From an uncultured Alphaproteobacteria bacterium (lineage in GTDB: Bacteria; Pseudomonadota; Alphaproteobacteria; CAAHEQ01; UBA3637): a stretch of DNA of 6,621 bases. The notes beneath the pieces are model-generated. The model saw nothing but the letters and a program-made list of their open reading frames with translations, was not told the DNA's origin and made no database searches. How positions within the stretch are numbered: position 1 is the first letter of the stretch; each line of letters starts with the position of its first letter. Shown in pieces: positions 5,533 through 6,621 of the stretch. The translations under genes and the position numbers were made by a program. The stretch lies in the NCBI GenBank assembly GCA_944391545.1, contig CALXTZ010000069.1:1-6621 (forward strand), given 5' to 3'.

Positions 5533-6621
5533 TTACGGGGCAGGTGCTCCCACACACTCGGAATAATATTCCGTTTCGACATATGTATAACCGCACGCTT
5601 CACATGTGTCTTTTAAAGAATCCCAATCTAACATGTAATCATCGCAGGCTGTGCATCCCATTTTTGTACATGTTAAATGATATGTCATTTCACCTGTCGG
5701 CGTCTCAACGGTTAAATCCCCAGACTGACAACACGTAAACGACTCATTATTCTCTCCATACTGACAGGCAAATTGACCGGTTGCACATGTTTGACATTGC
5801 TCACCTGTCCACGCACCGGCTCCGCCCGTAATAATGGCGCAACAAATGGCATCCGTATTTTCATCATTCGGACACGGATCATTCACACAATTTTCAGGAT
5901 GCGTTACACAGAATTGAACGCAGGCTTCACTGCTCGACGGCGCCATGCAACAGTCATAGTTCCCGCTGTCTTTACAAATACAATACGGTAACGTCGGGTT
6001 CGTGTCACAATCAATATCAACACATTGACCATCCTGACATTGCTGATTGTCAGCACAATCATCATCTCCCGTACATTCCGGCGGAACGCAAAGTCCACCC
6101 ACACAGATCATGTCACCCGAACAATCGGCACTTTCTGTACAATCTGGATCGCCACACACACCGTCTTTACATACTAAACCGCTCGGGCAATCGCCGCTGT
6201 CCGTACAAGTCGGCGGGTCTTGACATGTTGTTCCCGTATAACCGTCTGAACACACACAACTGCCGTTTTCACATGTCCCGTGCGCACCGCAATCCACATC
6301 CGCACACGGATCCGGCGGAATGTTACAATCTATCCCGGAATAACCGTCCGTACAATCACACACCCCGTTGTTACAAACACCGTGTAAACCGCAATCTATT
6401 CCGTCACAGGCATCCGGATCTGTTCCCGAACCGGAGCTGCCGCTCCCCGAACCACTACCCGAGCCGCCAGATGTCTCACCGGAACTGCCGCCACTGCCGG
6501 AGCCACCCGAAGAACCGCCGTGACCCGTGCCATCACAAATCGTCCCGTCTTCACCAAAACAGAACTTCATCGCCAAGCCGTCACTCGTCCCGCAAATGTC
6601 ACTATCCCCTTGATAAACCGT
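5533..6621 (-). CDS. Cysteine-rich modular protein with EGF-like repeats, 5'-truncated by the window edge
   Basis: 362 codons before the TAA at 5535-5533. The frame stays open to the right edge, so the start lies outside; a TTG at 6576 is only the first start-like codon. Numbering from that TTG, the order is: a head with two Cys (residues 1-15; one more Cys upstream in DICGTSDG); a Ser/Gly linker (16-52); EGF-like modules at 57-84 and 91-118, both Cx4Cx5Cx4CxCx8C with DGYxG before the last Cys; three 22-residue repeats with Cx5Cx5Cx4C at 124-141, 146-163 and 168-185; then a C-terminal part (190-347) with CC pairs at 209, 245 and 282 and several CxxC. In total 49 Cys, about 13 percent, and very acidic, which suggests a disulfide-bonded protein outside the cytoplasm. 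EGF-like modules usually mediate binding or serve as stalks. The signal peptide is not visible and no C-terminal anchor motif is seen. It is convergent with glyQS. Function unknown. Confidence 0.88.
   Translation of the reverse strand, partial: TVYQGDSDICGTSDGLAMKFCFGEDGTICDGTGHGGSSGGSGSGGSSGETSGGSGSGSGSGSSGSGTDPDACDGIDCGLHGVCNNGVCDCTDGYSGIDCNIPPDPCADVDCGAHGTCENGSCVCSDGYTGTTCQDPPTCTDSGDCPSGLVCKDGVCGDPDCTESADCSGDMICVGGLCVPPECTGDDDCADNQQCQDGQCVDIDCDTNPTLPYCICKDSGNYDCCMAPSSSEACVQFCVTHPENCVNDPCPNDENTDAICCAIITGGAGAWTGEQCQTCATGQFACQYGENNESFTCCQSGDLTVETPTGEMTYHLTCTKMGCTACDDYMLDWDSLKDTCEACGYTYVETEYYSECVGAPAP
6022..6207 (-). repeat. Three 22-residue four-cysteine repeats within the cysteine-rich gene
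   Basis: Cysteines at residues 124, 146 and 168 begin units of exactly 22 residues with Cx5Cx5Cx4C, for example CTDSGDCPSGLVCKDGVC; the next cysteine (190) keeps the register. The pattern resembles the four-cysteine motifs (Dickkopf-N-like) common in myxobacterial secreted proteins. The units differ at the DNA level, so this is an old expansion. Confidence 0.85.
6223..6408 (-). repeat. Tandem pair of EGF-like modules within the cysteine-rich gene
   Basis: Two modules in a 34-residue period (residues 57-84 and 91-118), with identical cysteine spacing and the shared elements DCGxHGxCxNGxCxC and DGYxG. The linker between them, NIPPDP, is proline-containing. No classical calcium-binding EGF signature is evident. 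Confidence 0.85.
6421..6531 (-). repeat. Low-complexity Ser/Gly linker in the cysteine-rich gene
   Basis: Residues 16-52 consist almost only of Gly and Ser, with a GSGSGSG run near 40-46. It reads as a flexible spacer separating the head domain from the EGF-like modules. The codons are mixed GGC/GGT/GGG and TCC/AGT/AGC, but the repetitive DNA could vary in length between strains. Confidence 0.8.

Noticed and set aside
5904..6104. Minus-strand frame of 66 codons inside the cysteine-rich gene
   Set aside because: It is an alternative-frame shadow of the cysteine repeats, without a ribosome binding site.
6421..6531. CRISPR or DNA tandem repeat in the repetitive stretch
   Set aside because: The repetition follows Gly/Ser codons with no constant repeat-spacer period; it is a protein linker.

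Overview
The window reads as chromosomal DNA from a Gram-negative bacterium, most probably an uncultured, host-associated alphaproteobacterium of moderate GC. The pointers are an NrnC-type oligoribonuclease (a DEDDy family characteristic of Alphaproteobacteria) and a gene order of exonuclease, KdsD, LptC/LptA and LptB that is typical of that class. The clade is an inference: there is no rRNA gene in the window.

Layout. (1) 1-249, minus: the 5' part of a gene for a prepilin-like protein with a class III signal and Arg, not Phe, at the +1 position; it runs off the left edge. (2) 250-444: non-coding, holding the intrinsic terminator of the next operon. (3) 445-3950, minus: a compact envelope operon that starts with tRNA-Leu(CAG), then nrnC, kdsD, a long lptC and lptB. 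The lptC product is 350 residues; its C-terminal part looks like a complete LptA, so one gene appears to encode a covalent LptC-LptA bridge. (4) 3951-4115: a divergent promoter region, with a good sigma-70 promoter in each direction. (5) 4116-5483, plus: a single-chain (alpha2, Thermus-like) glycyl-tRNA synthetase, unexpected in an alphaproteobacterium, where alpha2beta2 GlyQ/GlyS is usual. (6) 5488-5517: a strong terminator between convergent genes. (7) 5533-6621, minus: the 3' part of a gene for a very cysteine-rich secreted-type protein with a Ser/Gly linker, two EGF-like modules, three 22-residue four-cysteine repeats and a C-terminal module with three Cys-Cys pairs. It is open at the right edge.

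How the genes fit together. KdsD makes arabinose-5-phosphate, the precursor of Kdo in the lipopolysaccharide core. LptB powers extraction of finished LPS from the inner membrane, and LptC-LptA would carry it across the periplasm; the operon therefore couples LPS precursor supply with LPS export. NrnC finishes RNA decay, and tRNA-Leu and glycyl-tRNA synthetase serve translation. The two edge genes look like surface or secreted accessory proteins, and I suggest, without proof, that they may belong to one family of prepilin-like proteins with cysteine-rich C-terminal parts.

The most notable points are the LptC-LptA fusion, the modular cysteine-rich protein, the alpha2 GlyRS in an alphaproteobacterial setting, and a tRNA used as the first element of an mRNA operon.
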